Below, piece after piece: positions 1 to 6,856 of a stretch of 11,880 bases of DNA. Within the stretch, counting starts at the first letter, position 1, and each line of letters starts with the position of its first letter. The translations under genes and the position numbers were made by a program. The stretch is from PVC group bacterium (lineage in GTDB: Bacteria > Verrucomicrobiota > Kiritimatiellia > SS1-B-03-39 > PXDE01), in contig PXDE01000230.1 in the NCBI GenBank assembly GCA_003566475.1, forward strand, positions 1-11,880, in the 5' to 3' direction. Below the pieces are notes generated by a model that saw only the letters and a program-made list of their open reading frames with translations, was not told the DNA's origin and did not search any database.

Positions 1-1134
1 CAGGCCCGCGATGTCCTGGCCATCCGCCGTCTCCAGGGGATCGAGCCCGCAGAGGACGGGCACGGTGGCCGCGAAGTCCACCGTCTCCACCAGCTCCGGG
101 CAGACCGCGCCCGCCGGGAACCGCTCCGGCCAGCGCCAGATCATGGGCACCCGGGTGATGGCGTCGGATCCGATGCCGGGGGCCTTCTCCATGATCCCAT
201 GCTCGCAGGCGAAGTCGCCATGATCCGAGGAATAGATGACGATGGTGTCCCGATCGAGCCCGGCCTCGCGCAGCCCGGCCAGCACGTCGCCCACCGCCCG
301 GTCCACCTGGGAGATGTTGCCGAGATAGCCGCGCAGCTTGCGCAGCCGCCCCGCCTCGAAGGTGCGGGGCTCGAACAGGGTCCACTCCCCCGACCGCCAA
401 TGCTCGGCCATTCTGCGAAGGTTGGGCGGCTTGCCGGCCAGATCCCAGTCCGCGTTGGGCGGCAGCACCAGATCCTCGAACGGGTACAGATCCCAGAACT
501 CCCGGGCGGGCGCGTAGGTCTGGTGCGGCTTGGGGAAGCTGACCTCCATGATGAAGGGCCGATCCGCCTCCCGGCAGTTCCGCATGAACCGCACCGCCTC
601 CCGGGCCACCCAGCCCTCCTGGCTGTCCTCGTAGGCGACCATGGAGGGGCGTCCGTCCACTTTCTGGCGTCCGGCCGGTCCGAATTCCCAGAGCGTCTGG
701 TGATCTTCCTTCCGCGTCAGCCCGCGTTCTTCAAGGTACTTGGCGTACTCGGGGCTTCGCCCCCCGATGCTGGCCCCATTGGTGTCGTGGAAGACGTCGC
801 TGTTATCCTCCACCCAGTATTCAGGGCAGTGGATCTTCCCGATGGCGGCGGTGCGATACCCCGCTTTCCGGAAGTGGCCCAGCAGGTTGGGAAGCCCGGG
901 CGGACGCGGACCGGACAGGCCATAATAGCCGTGGTTGTGGCAGTATTGGCCCGACAGCCAGCACACCCGGCTGGGCGTGCAGATCGGGTTCTGGACGATG
1001 GCGTTGCGGAACCGGATGCCTTCGGAGGCGAGCCGGTCCAGGTGGGGCGTGCGGACGTTGGGATGGCCCTCGAGGCCCATGCATTTGGCCTGATGCTGGT
1101 CGGCGAGGATGAGCAGGACGTTGGGGCGGTTCAT
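1..1134 (-). CDS. Type I (formylglycine) sulfatase, 3' end off the window
   Basis: Reading leftward from the ATG at 1134, 378 residues are open to the window edge with no stop, so the C-terminus (roughly the last 100 residues of a usual 450-500) is missing. The N-terminus NRPNVLLILADQHQ is the alkaline-phosphatase-fold start that holds a metal-binding Asp (D12; the usual second Asp is Q13, as in many ADQH-type sulfatases). C52-T-P-S-R56 is the sulfatase signature; C52 would be matured to formylglycine by a sulfatase-maturing enzyme. D304-H305-G306-D307 supplies further metal ligands, and K317 lies in the expected active-site region (EKAPG). The family removes sulfate esters from polysaccharides or small molecules. 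No signal peptide is visible, so this is cytoplasmic unless the start is misplaced. It is divergent from the rhomboid gene. The substrate cannot be read from the sequence. Confidence 0.93.
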   Translation of the reverse strand, partial: MNRPNVLLILADQHQAKCMGLEGHPNVRTPHLDRLASEGIRFRNAIVQNPICTPSRVCWLSGQYCHNHGYYGLSGPRPPGLPNLLGHFRKAGYRTAAIGKIHCPEYWVEDNSDVFHDTNGASIGGRSPEYAKYLEERGLTRKEDHQTLWEFGPAGRQKVDGRPSMVAYEDSQEGWVAREAVRFMRNCREADRPFIMEVSFPKPHQTYAPAREFWDLYPFEDLVLPPNADWDLAGKPPNLRRMAEHWRSGEWTLFEPRTFEAGRLRKLRGYLGNISQVDRAVGDVLAGLREAGLDRDTIVIYSSDHGDFACEHGIMEKAPGIGSDAITRVPMIWRWPERFPAGAVCPELVETVDFAATVPVLCGLDPLETADGQDIAGL

Positions 1135-1166
1135 GGGCGGCAGTCTTGCCGTTGCAGCCCCGCCGG

Positions 1167-1182
1167 GCAAGCCCGGGCTTGC
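1167..1182. promoter_or_regulatory. 16-bp perfect palindrome in the sulfatase/rhomboid divergent gap
   Basis: GCAAGCCCGGGCTTGC is perfectly self-complementary. It lies 33-48 bp upstream of the sulfatase start and about 130 bp upstream of the rhomboid start, the only intergenic space serving both genes. An operator for a dimeric regulator is possible. In such GC-rich DNA a chance palindrome or a leader hairpin cannot be excluded. Confidence 0.3.
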
Positions 1183-1309
1183 TCGGACCTCCGCCCAATA
1201 ACCCCCCGCTGGCCGCTGCCATTGACGGCCATCCCGAATTCGGCAAGGCTGCCATTCGCCGGAACGGCAACGGCCAACGTGGCTGCCACCGCCCACCGTC
1301 AGGAGACTC

Positions 1310-2167
1310 ATGTTCCTTCCCTACCGAAGCAGCGCCTATCTCACCCGATGGCCGATAGCCAACCTGGTTCTGGTTGGCCTCACGGTGATCGCATTCGCGG
1401 CTCTGGTGTTGGGCCTGTTTCCGGAGTCCTGGATTCTGGCCATGGTGCTTGAGGGATGGTATCCGGTCGGGCTACTGGGCCACATGCTCCTCCATGGGGG
1501 TCTCGGTCATCTCTTCTTCAATATGCTCTTCCTGTGGACCTTCGGGAACGCGGTGTGTTCCCGGGCGGGCGACGTGCTCCATGTGGGGGCCTACCTCGTC
1601 TGTGGCCTGGCCGCCGCCGCCCTCCACAATCTGGCCGACGGGGCGCCAGCCATCGGAGCCAGCGGCGCTATCAACGGCATCGTGGGATTCTATGTGGTCC
1701 TCTTCCCCGTGGACAAAGTGAGCTGCTTCTGGTTTCTGGGCATCCGGGGCGGGGTGTTCGAAATCTCCGGATTCTGGCTGGTCCTGCTATGGTTCCTGGG
1801 CGACGCGGCCTTCGCCTTCCTGGGGGTGCAAGACGGCGTGGCCTACTGGGCTCATCTGGGCGGCCTGCTTGCGGGCGTCGGCCTCGGCATTGTCGCTCTC
1901 AAGGCGGGCTGGATCGCGCTCGACGACGAGCTGGACAATCCCGACCTCCTGGAATACCTGCGCGGCGGGCGGCATCTCTCCCGTCCGGTGCCCAAGGCCC
2001 ATCCGACGGCGGAGCCCGGGTTCCACATGCGGCACGACGACTCGCCGGCTCCGACCTCGGTTCCCGGCGCCCCGAATGTGGTCCTCCCCCCACACCGGCC
2101 CTCCCCTCGCCCCAAACCGATCCCCTTCCGGCCCCGTCCACCTGCCGAGGATGATTCGGACACGTAG
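1310..2167 (+). CDS. Rhomboid family intramembrane serine protease
   Basis: A 285-residue polytopic membrane protein. The ATG at 1310 follows an AGGAG at 1301-1305. After a first helix (about 17-37), residues H62, H67 and N71 reproduce the H-x4-H-x3-N pattern of the second rhomboid helix (GlpG H145/H150/N154). G116-A-S118-G is the catalytic serine motif, and A181-H182-L-G-G carries the catalytic histidine, so the Ser-His dyad is intact. Rhomboids cut transmembrane substrates within the bilayer. A hydrophilic tail from about residue 205 becomes very Pro/Arg-rich (about 245-280) and ends in an acidic stretch; this tail is not part of the protease fold. The gene is convergent with the histidine kinase, with a 97-bp gap. 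The substrate is unknown. Confidence 0.93.
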   Translation: MFLPYRSSAYLTRWPIANLVLVGLTVIAFAALVLGLFPESWILAMVLEGWYPVGLLGHMLLHGGLGHLFFNMLFLWTFGNAVCSRAGDVLHVGAYLVCGLAAAALHNLADGAPAIGASGAINGIVGFYVVLFPVDKVSCFWFLGIRGGVFEISGFWLVLLWFLGDAAFAFLGVQDGVAYWAHLGGLLAGVGLGIVALKAGWIALDDELDNPDLLEYLRGGRHLSRPVPKAHPTAEPGFHMRHDDSPAPTSVPGAPNVVLPPHRPSPRPKPIPFRPRPPAEDDSDT

Positions 2168-2264
2168 GCATATGTAAGCCTCCAGCCGGAAGAGCCGCCC
2201 GATGCGAGGAGAAACGCAGCGCCCCCACTCCCGAGGCCACCGGCTTCTAGAGCGGCCCTGAATC

Positions 2265-3281
2265 TCAGGGGCGGATGGCCGAGGTAGGCTCGGATGCCCG
2301 AGGCAGGGGTGGTTTCTCGGCCTCCTGAAGCGGAATCCGCAGCTCGAACCGGGCGCCTCCAAGCGGCGAGTCGCCCACCCGGATCTCGGCCCCGCAGGAA
2401 TCGGAGAACATCCGTACCGACACCAGCCCAAGTCCGGTGCCGTCCGGCTTGGTGGTGAACCAGGGGTCGAACAGGCTGTCGCGCACCGAGGAAGGGACTC
2501 CCGGCCCGTTGTCGTCCACGGTCAGGATCCCGGTTCCATCCGCCACCGCCAGGTCCACCCGCACATGCGCCCCGTCGCCCGCCGCCTGGGCCGCGTTGAC
2601 GATCAGGTTGAGCACGGCGGTCTCGAACAGGGACGGGTTCAGGCGGGCCCTCGCCGCGGGGCATGGCCCGACATCCAGCCAGCTCAGGCGGACATCCGGA
2701 TGCATCTGGGCCAGCGTCACCACATCCTTCAGCATCCGGCCCAGGTCCGCCATCTCCTGGTGGTCCATCCCGTCCCGGCCCGCGAACGCGGCCATCCGCC
2801 GGGACAGCCGGGAGAGCCGTTCGACCCCATGCTCGGTCCGCTTGCGGAGGTCGGCAAGGGTGGGATGGCCTGGCTCCATGAGTTTCAGTTCGTCCACCAG
2901 GCTCTGCAGCGACATGAGGAAGTTGTTGAGGTCGTGACCGGTGGCGGCGGCGCACAGTTCGGCGCCCTGCTTGCGCTCGGTGTGGACCAGGCGCTTCTCC
3001 TGGCTCACAATCGTGCGGTCCTGCCGCTCGATGATCTTCCATCGCCGGTACGAGACGAGAAAGAAAACCAGGGAGGTGACGGTCACGAACCCCAGTCCCT
3101 TGGCGATCTCGATGGCGGCGATCCGCTCCGGATCAGCCGTCATTTCGGCGGCCCAGCGGCTGGACAGGACAATGTACAGGGCGCAGATCACAAAGTACAG
3201 CGTGGCCACACTGGCCGCCTTCCGAAAAGGCGACCTGCGTTCGAATCGGGACCCCAAGGCTTCGGACCGCCATTGGACCAT
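2265..3281 (-). CDS. Orphan membrane sensor histidine kinase
   Basis: A 338-residue protein with two transmembrane helices (about 25-41 and 62-78) enclosing a loop of about 20 residues, so there is little room for a periplasmic sensor domain. A cytoplasmic helix leads to the H-box, G115-H116-D-L-N-N-F, where H116 is the predicted phosphorylated residue. The HATPase_c boxes are all present: N225-L-I-V-N229, D256-D-N-G-P-G261, F271-D-P-W-F, and G281-T-G-L-G285. The open frame extends to a GTG at 3299, but the ATG at 3281 has GGAGG at 9 nt and is preferred. This is a NtrB-like layout. No response regulator gene lies in the window, so the partner is elsewhere. What it senses cannot be inferred. 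Confidence 0.9.
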   Translation of the reverse strand: MVQWRSEALGSRFERRSPFRKAASVATLYFVICALYIVLSSRWAAEMTADPERIAAIEIAKGLGFVTVTSLVFFLVSYRRWKIIERQDRTIVSQEKRLVHTERKQGAELCAAATGHDLNNFLMSLQSLVDELKLMEPGHPTLADLRKRTEHGVERLSRLSRRMAAFAGRDGMDHQEMADLGRMLKDVVTLAQMHPDVRLSWLDVGPCPAARARLNPSLFETAVLNLIVNAAQAAGDGAHVRVDLAVADGTGILTVDDNGPGVPSSVRDSLFDPWFTTKPDGTGLGLVSVRMFSDSCGAEIRVGDSPLGGARFELRIPLQEAEKPPLPRASEPTSAIRP

Positions 3282-3290
3282 TAGGATGGA

Positions 3291-3295
3291 CCTCC
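3291..3295 (-). promoter_or_regulatory. Ribosome binding site deciding the kinase start
   Basis: CCTCC on the plus strand reads GGAGG on the minus strand, 9 nt before the ATG at 3281. It lies just downstream of the alternative GTG at 3299, so it supports the shorter protein. Confidence 0.55.
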
Positions 3296-3333
3296 GCACC
3301 CACAGGAATACAAGGCGCCTCGCCCAGACTGTG

Positions 3334-3372
3334 GATACGGTATCGTTCGCGGATTTCGTCCCAATCTGTCAA
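3334..3372 (-). promoter_or_regulatory. Possible promoter/operator of the histidine kinase
   Basis: On the minus strand a consensus -35 hexamer TTGACA lies at 3372-3367. The dyad GATAC-g-GTATC lies at 3334-3344, roughly where a -10 and start site would fall, but no good -10 hexamer occurs at 16-18 bp. The dyad could bind a regulator. This is a weak call resting on the -35 match and the palindrome. Confidence 0.2.
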
Positions 3373-3457
3373 GCGCGAACCGCAGGCAGGAAGGATCAGC
3401 CCATGGCCTTGTCCGTTGAGGTGGTCAGGAATGGGGCGGCGATGGGGTCGGACCTTT

Positions 3458-3479
3458 ACCCATGCCATCCAGCATGGGT
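3458..3479 (-). terminator. Hairpin just after the fusion-protein stop codon
   Basis: ACCCATGC and GCATGGGT form a perfect 8-bp stem with a 6-nt loop, starting 8 nt after the stop codon of the 809-residue protein. There is no U-tract after it on the minus strand, so it is not a classical intrinsic terminator. It may mark the 3' end of the GH28-SQS-fusion transcript or protect it. Confidence 0.35.
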
Positions 3480-3487
3480 CTCCGCGT

Positions 3488-5917
3488 TCAGGCGTGGGGA
3501 GCGGGCCGGATGAGAGGAAGATCCCGCAGGCGCAGGCGGGCCCGGCGTGCGGCCAGCAGCCGGCCGAGCAGCACCCGGATGGGAACCACCCGGATGCCCT
3601 GGTCGCGGTGTCCGGCGCCGATCTCGTAGGCCAGCCGCCAGTGCGAGGCCAGCCGCCCGAGCGCGGCCGCCCAGTTTCCCTCCGGCAGCCAGGTTCGGGT
3701 GAGGAGACCGGACAGTCCCTGCACCGAGGCCACCTCGAACCGCCCTTCCCTCACCTCGCGCTCGCTGTCGCATCGGACCACCAGCCGGGCCAGGTCCAGC
3801 CCGGGCCGCGAGGCCACGAACCGGCGGACCGCCTCCACCAGCGCCGGGGTCCGCAACCCGCCCGCATCCTGGAACCGGGTGCCCTGCCCCGGCCGCCCGG
3901 GGCCGGCCAGCCGGATGCGCTGACCGGCCAGGGGCACGTCGTAAAGCCGGGTGGCGAACTGGCGCATCAGTTCCGGGGCCGCCGCCACCCCGTCCGGATG
4001 GGCGAGGATCAGACGTTCCAGCGTGGACACGCCGTCCCCGGTGACCCACCCGTCGACCCTGCGGATGACCGACACCACCCGCCCCTCCGCCTCTCCGGGG
4101 CGCCGGGCGAACACCAGGCCGAACTCCATGCCCATGCTGGCCGCCGCATCCGGGCGACGCGACGCCCAGCCGGGATGGGCGGCGGTGAACACGGTGACGC
4201 CCCGGTACCGCCAGGCCAGACGGACCAGGAGGGGGATCAGCGGCGCGTGGAACAGCCAGGGCGACCAGAATTCCCAGCGCAGGACGCGCTGCCAGCGGCC
4301 GATCAGGAGCCGCCGCCCCCGCCAGGACAGCGACGGCACGAGCAGGTGCTTGCCCAGGCCCAGAATCACCAGCAGGGCGATCAGGCCCTGAACCGTCCAG
4401 CGGCCATAGGCGGAAAGGAACTCGATCACCCCGGGACCGAACCGCGCGCCCAGCGCGACCAGCGCGGTTCCCCATAGGGCCAGGCCGGCCAGGTAGCAGA
4501 CCGAGAACCGCAGGAAGGGGATGCGGAGAATCCCGGAGGTGATGTAGACCGGAAAGCGAATGCCGGGAATGAACCGGCTGGCCAGGATCACCCAATGCCC
4601 GTGCCGCTGGAACCGGGCCTGACTCCGCAGCACCTCGTGCTCGGGGGCCATCCAGCGGACCAGCGGCCATCGGAGCACCCCCACCCCCATCCACCGCCCC
4701 TGCCAGTAGAACAGGCAGGTGCCCAGGTAGAGGGCGGCGGCGCTGGTGGCCACCGCGAACAGGAACCCGACCGAACCCCGGGCCACCATCAGGCCGGCCG
4801 CCACGCTGGTCAGGTCTTCGCTGACAAAGCCAAGCACGAACAGCAGGACGGCAAACAGGACACGGGAAATCCCCTCCAGACGGACGCCGTCCCCGGCCCG
4901 GAACGGCTCGGCCGCCCGCGCCGCCCGCGCCGGATCCGCGTCGGCGCGGCGCCGGGCCTCGCCACGTTCCGCCCGGGACACGAAATCCAGCCACAGATCA
5001 AGCCCGACCTGCGCCGGCTCCACGAGCACGGGCCGGGCCGCGTCCTCGACGTCCGCCCACTCCGCCTGAGGAAGCAGCCGGAGGCTTTCCAGGGCGGCGG
5101 TCCTCGGCACCCGGAGGTCGTCGGGAGCGTGCAGCATCAGGGCCGGCCCTTCGTACTCCTTCAGCCGCCGTCGCAGGGGCCGGAGATCGGCCTCGTAGAC
5201 GGACCGGAGGACCACTGGATCCAACGCGGGGGGCCGGAGCATCCCGAAGTGCGGAAGGCCGTTCCTCAGGATCCAGGCCCCGATCCGGTGGAGCCCATGC
5301 CAGACCCGGTTCAGATAGTGGTCGCCGAACAGCTCGAACTCCTCGGTGCCGATGGAGGAGAGCAGGGTCAGCGAGGCGATCTGACCCGGCCGGGCGGAGG
5401 CCAGGTGAAGGGCCACGCCTCCTCCCAGCCGATGGCCGAGCAGGTGCGCGCGCTCGATCTCGAGGTGATCGAGCAGACGGCCGAGATCCGCCGCCTGCGC
5501 CGGAAGTGGCGTCCGGCCTGCGCTCGGCCCGGCCTCCGAACGCATGGGCAGTTCAGGGGCGAGGACGCGGATGCCTTCGGGAAGGTGATCAAGGACCACG
5601 CGGATCAGATCCTCGTGGTGGGAGATCACGACCGCCGCCGGCCGGTCCGGCGACCCCCTTTCCTCCCAGCGGGCCACCACCGTCTCGCGTCGGCCCGCCC
5701 GCGAGCCGGCGGCCAGCGCCGCCTCGTGCAGCCCCGGCCGGGTCTCCGGGACCGCGCGCAGCGCCTGGGTCAGATGGGAAAGCAGAAGGAGGCCGAGATA
5801 CCCGACCGACATCCAGCGGGCCCACCCGGCCGGACGCGAGGACGTGCCGCCTGCGGGAGCCGGCATCGTGGGGCTGGAGCGTTCGGGAAGGTCGGCCGGG
5901 GTGTCGGGCGGGCTCAT
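3488..5917 (-). CDS. Alpha/beta-hydrolase-like (inactive) / DedA-VTT membrane / C-terminal domain fusion
   Basis: An 809-residue three-part protein. An N-terminal membrane anchor (about 36-52) is followed by an alpha/beta-hydrolase-like domain (about 85-312). Its nucleophile elbow reads G161-H-R163-L-G-G: the serine of GHSxGG is arginine, and the usual late GH...P histidine is A294, so the triad appears lost. Residues about 345-535 are a DedA/VTT (SNARE-associated) domain with several helices and the motif S447-R-F-I-P-G-I-R454-F-P456 followed by YITSG; DedA proteins are linked to lipid scrambling or flux. The C-terminal domain (about 545-790) begins WEFWSPWLF and ends in a soluble part. From memory it resembles ATP-grasp-like tails of VTT proteins, but the expected acidic ELNG-type ligands read S731-V-Q-G. 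It is last in the operon, 33 bp after the SQS stop. The domain order is firm; the C-terminal assignment is tentative. Confidence 0.82.
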   Translation of the reverse strand: MSPPDTPADLPERSSPTMPAPAGGTSSRPAGWARWMSVGYLGLLLLSHLTQALRAVPETRPGLHEAALAAGSRAGRRETVVARWEERGSPDRPAAVVISHHEDLIRVVLDHLPEGIRVLAPELPMRSEAGPSAGRTPLPAQAADLGRLLDHLEIERAHLLGHRLGGGVALHLASARPGQIASLTLLSSIGTEEFELFGDHYLNRVWHGLHRIGAWILRNGLPHFGMLRPPALDPVVLRSVYEADLRPLRRRLKEYEGPALMLHAPDDLRVPRTAALESLRLLPQAEWADVEDAARPVLVEPAQVGLDLWLDFVSRAERGEARRRADADPARAARAAEPFRAGDGVRLEGISRVLFAVLLFVLGFVSEDLTSVAAGLMVARGSVGFLFAVATSAAALYLGTCLFYWQGRWMGVGVLRWPLVRWMAPEHEVLRSQARFQRHGHWVILASRFIPGIRFPVYITSGILRIPFLRFSVCYLAGLALWGTALVALGARFGPGVIEFLSAYGRWTVQGLIALLVILGLGKHLLVPSLSWRGRRLLIGRWQRVLRWEFWSPWLFHAPLIPLLVRLAWRYRGVTVFTAAHPGWASRRPDAAASMGMEFGLVFARRPGEAEGRVVSVIRRVDGWVTGDGVSTLERLILAHPDGVAAAPELMRQFATRLYDVPLAGQRIRLAGPGRPGQGTRFQDAGGLRTPALVEAVRRFVASRPGLDLARLVVRCDSEREVREGRFEVASVQGLSGLLTRTWLPEGNWAAALGRLASHWRLAYEIGAGHRDQGIRVVPIRVLLGRLLAARRARLRLRDLPLIRPAPHA

Positions 5918-5950
5918 GTCGGGGCCGGCATCTCCGTGAGGGGCGTTCGT

Positions 5951-6781
5951 TCAGGGGCCGTCGGCCGGGCACACGTTCGCCACCACGGCCAGAACCTCCC
6001 TCCGCGAGAGCTTCCCGCGCCCTTCGGCCAGGGCCTCCAGGGTGGCGTGCGCCAGCCTCAGCGGGATCTCGCAGAACCGGCGGATGGAGCCCGGCGGCAA
6101 CTGCTCCACGTAGGCGTCGGCCAGGGCGAGCTGATGGCGGCAGTAGGCGGTCATGTGCTCCGGGCCCCACCCGGCCGGGAAGAAGTCCACCCCGCGTTCC
6201 CGGTCCTCCTCGCGGTTGCGCAGGATATTGACGGACTGGAGCCCGCGGCCGAATCCCACGGCCAGACGCCGATCGGTCTGGAGGCCGTCGTGCCAGGCCC
6301 AGAGGTCGGCCAGCAGCACCCCCACCGCCCCGGCCACTCCGTAGGTATAGCGGTCGAGGCCGCCTTCATCCTCCACCTGCCAGTCCGCCTGCGCCCAGGC
6401 CGCCATGCGCAGGGCCATGGACCCGATGGCATCCGCCACCCGGGGCGCCACCTCCGCCGGAACCATGCGGACCCAGTCGGCCAGCTTCCGGGTGACCGGC
6501 GGCAGAGCCGCCCGGGCCGGCTCGAACAGGACGCGCAGGCGCTCCTCCCGGCGCTCCGGCGACACCTGCATGGCATCGTCCACCCCATCCAGAAGGCGTG
6601 CCTTCTCGTCGGCCGCCAGCCGGGGATGGTCCTCGATCTCGTCGATCGCCCGAAAGCCGAGGTAGGCCCCGGCCACGGCGGACTGCAGCCGACCCTCCAA
6701 CTGCATGATGGGCAGGAAGAAGGTCCGGCTGGTGGCCTTCAGCATCTCCAGACTGGCCGGCAGGGACATCGACGGACCCAT
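5951..6781 (-). CDS. Squalene/phytoene synthase family protein
   Basis: A 276-residue trans-isoprenyl diphosphate synthase (head-to-head condensation) family protein. It opens with the family motif T17-S-R-T-F-F-L-P-I, then the first aspartate-rich motif D47-E-I-E-D51 in RAIDEIEDH, the Y147-G-V-A-G-x-V-G segment, and the second motif N185-I-L-R-N189-R-E-E-D193. The usual Asp after NILR is N189; E192 and D193 remain. It would join two farnesyl or geranylgeranyl diphosphates to squalene- or phytoene-type C30/C40 products at the membrane face. The frame is open upstream to an ATG at 6871 overlapping the GH28 gene, but those 30 codons have unusually low G/C at third positions and contain a hairpin, so 6781 (or 6769) is preferred. 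No cyclase, desaturase or HpnC/HpnE partner is nearby, so the final product is unknown. Confidence 0.88.
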   Translation of the reverse strand: MGPSMSLPASLEMLKATSRTFFLPIMQLEGRLQSAVAGAYLGFRAIDEIEDHPRLAADEKARLLDGVDDAMQVSPERREERLRVLFEPARAALPPVTRKLADWVRMVPAEVAPRVADAIGSMALRMAAWAQADWQVEDEGGLDRYTYGVAGAVGVLLADLWAWHDGLQTDRRLAVGFGRGLQSVNILRNREEDRERGVDFFPAGWGPEHMTAYCRHQLALADAYVEQLPPGSIRRFCEIPLRLAHATLEALAEGRGKLSRREVLAVVANVCPADGP

Positions 6782-6821
6782 GGTCTCCGGGGGTTCGCGG
6801 TGATCGTGGTCGGGCAGTGTA

Positions 6822-6856
6822 CCTGAACCCGGAAGAATGTACACCTGCGGTTCAGG
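6822..6856 (-). other. Intercistronic hairpin between the GH28 and SQS genes
   Basis: CCTGAACC (6822-6829) and GGTTCAGG (6849-6856) are perfect 8-bp inverted repeats. A second nested pair, GTGTAC (6818-6823) and GTACAC (6839-6844), would be an alternative fold. The structure overlaps the GH28 stop codon and precedes the preferred SQS start. It could be a processing or partial-termination element that sets relative expression in the operon, and it argues against translation starting at 6871. Confidence 0.4.

Noticed and set aside
199..1452. Long plus-strand open frame opposite the sulfatase
   Set aside because: The opposite strand encodes a clear sulfatase with all motifs; the plus-strand translation is Gly/Pro/Arg/His-rich with no family features, a usual effect of high GC.
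2256..2270. CCCTGA/TCAGGG hairpin as a terminator of the histidine kinase gene
   Set aside because: The stem overlaps the stop codon, is only 6 bp and has no U-tract.
3456..4994. Alternative 512-codon minus-strand frame overlapping the fusion gene
   Set aside because: It is a +1 shadow of the DedA fusion; its product is Gly/Ala/Pro/Arg-rich low-complexity sequence without motifs.
4595..6826. 743-codon plus-strand frame across the fusion and SQS genes
   Set aside because: It lies antisense to two well-supported genes and has shadow-type composition.
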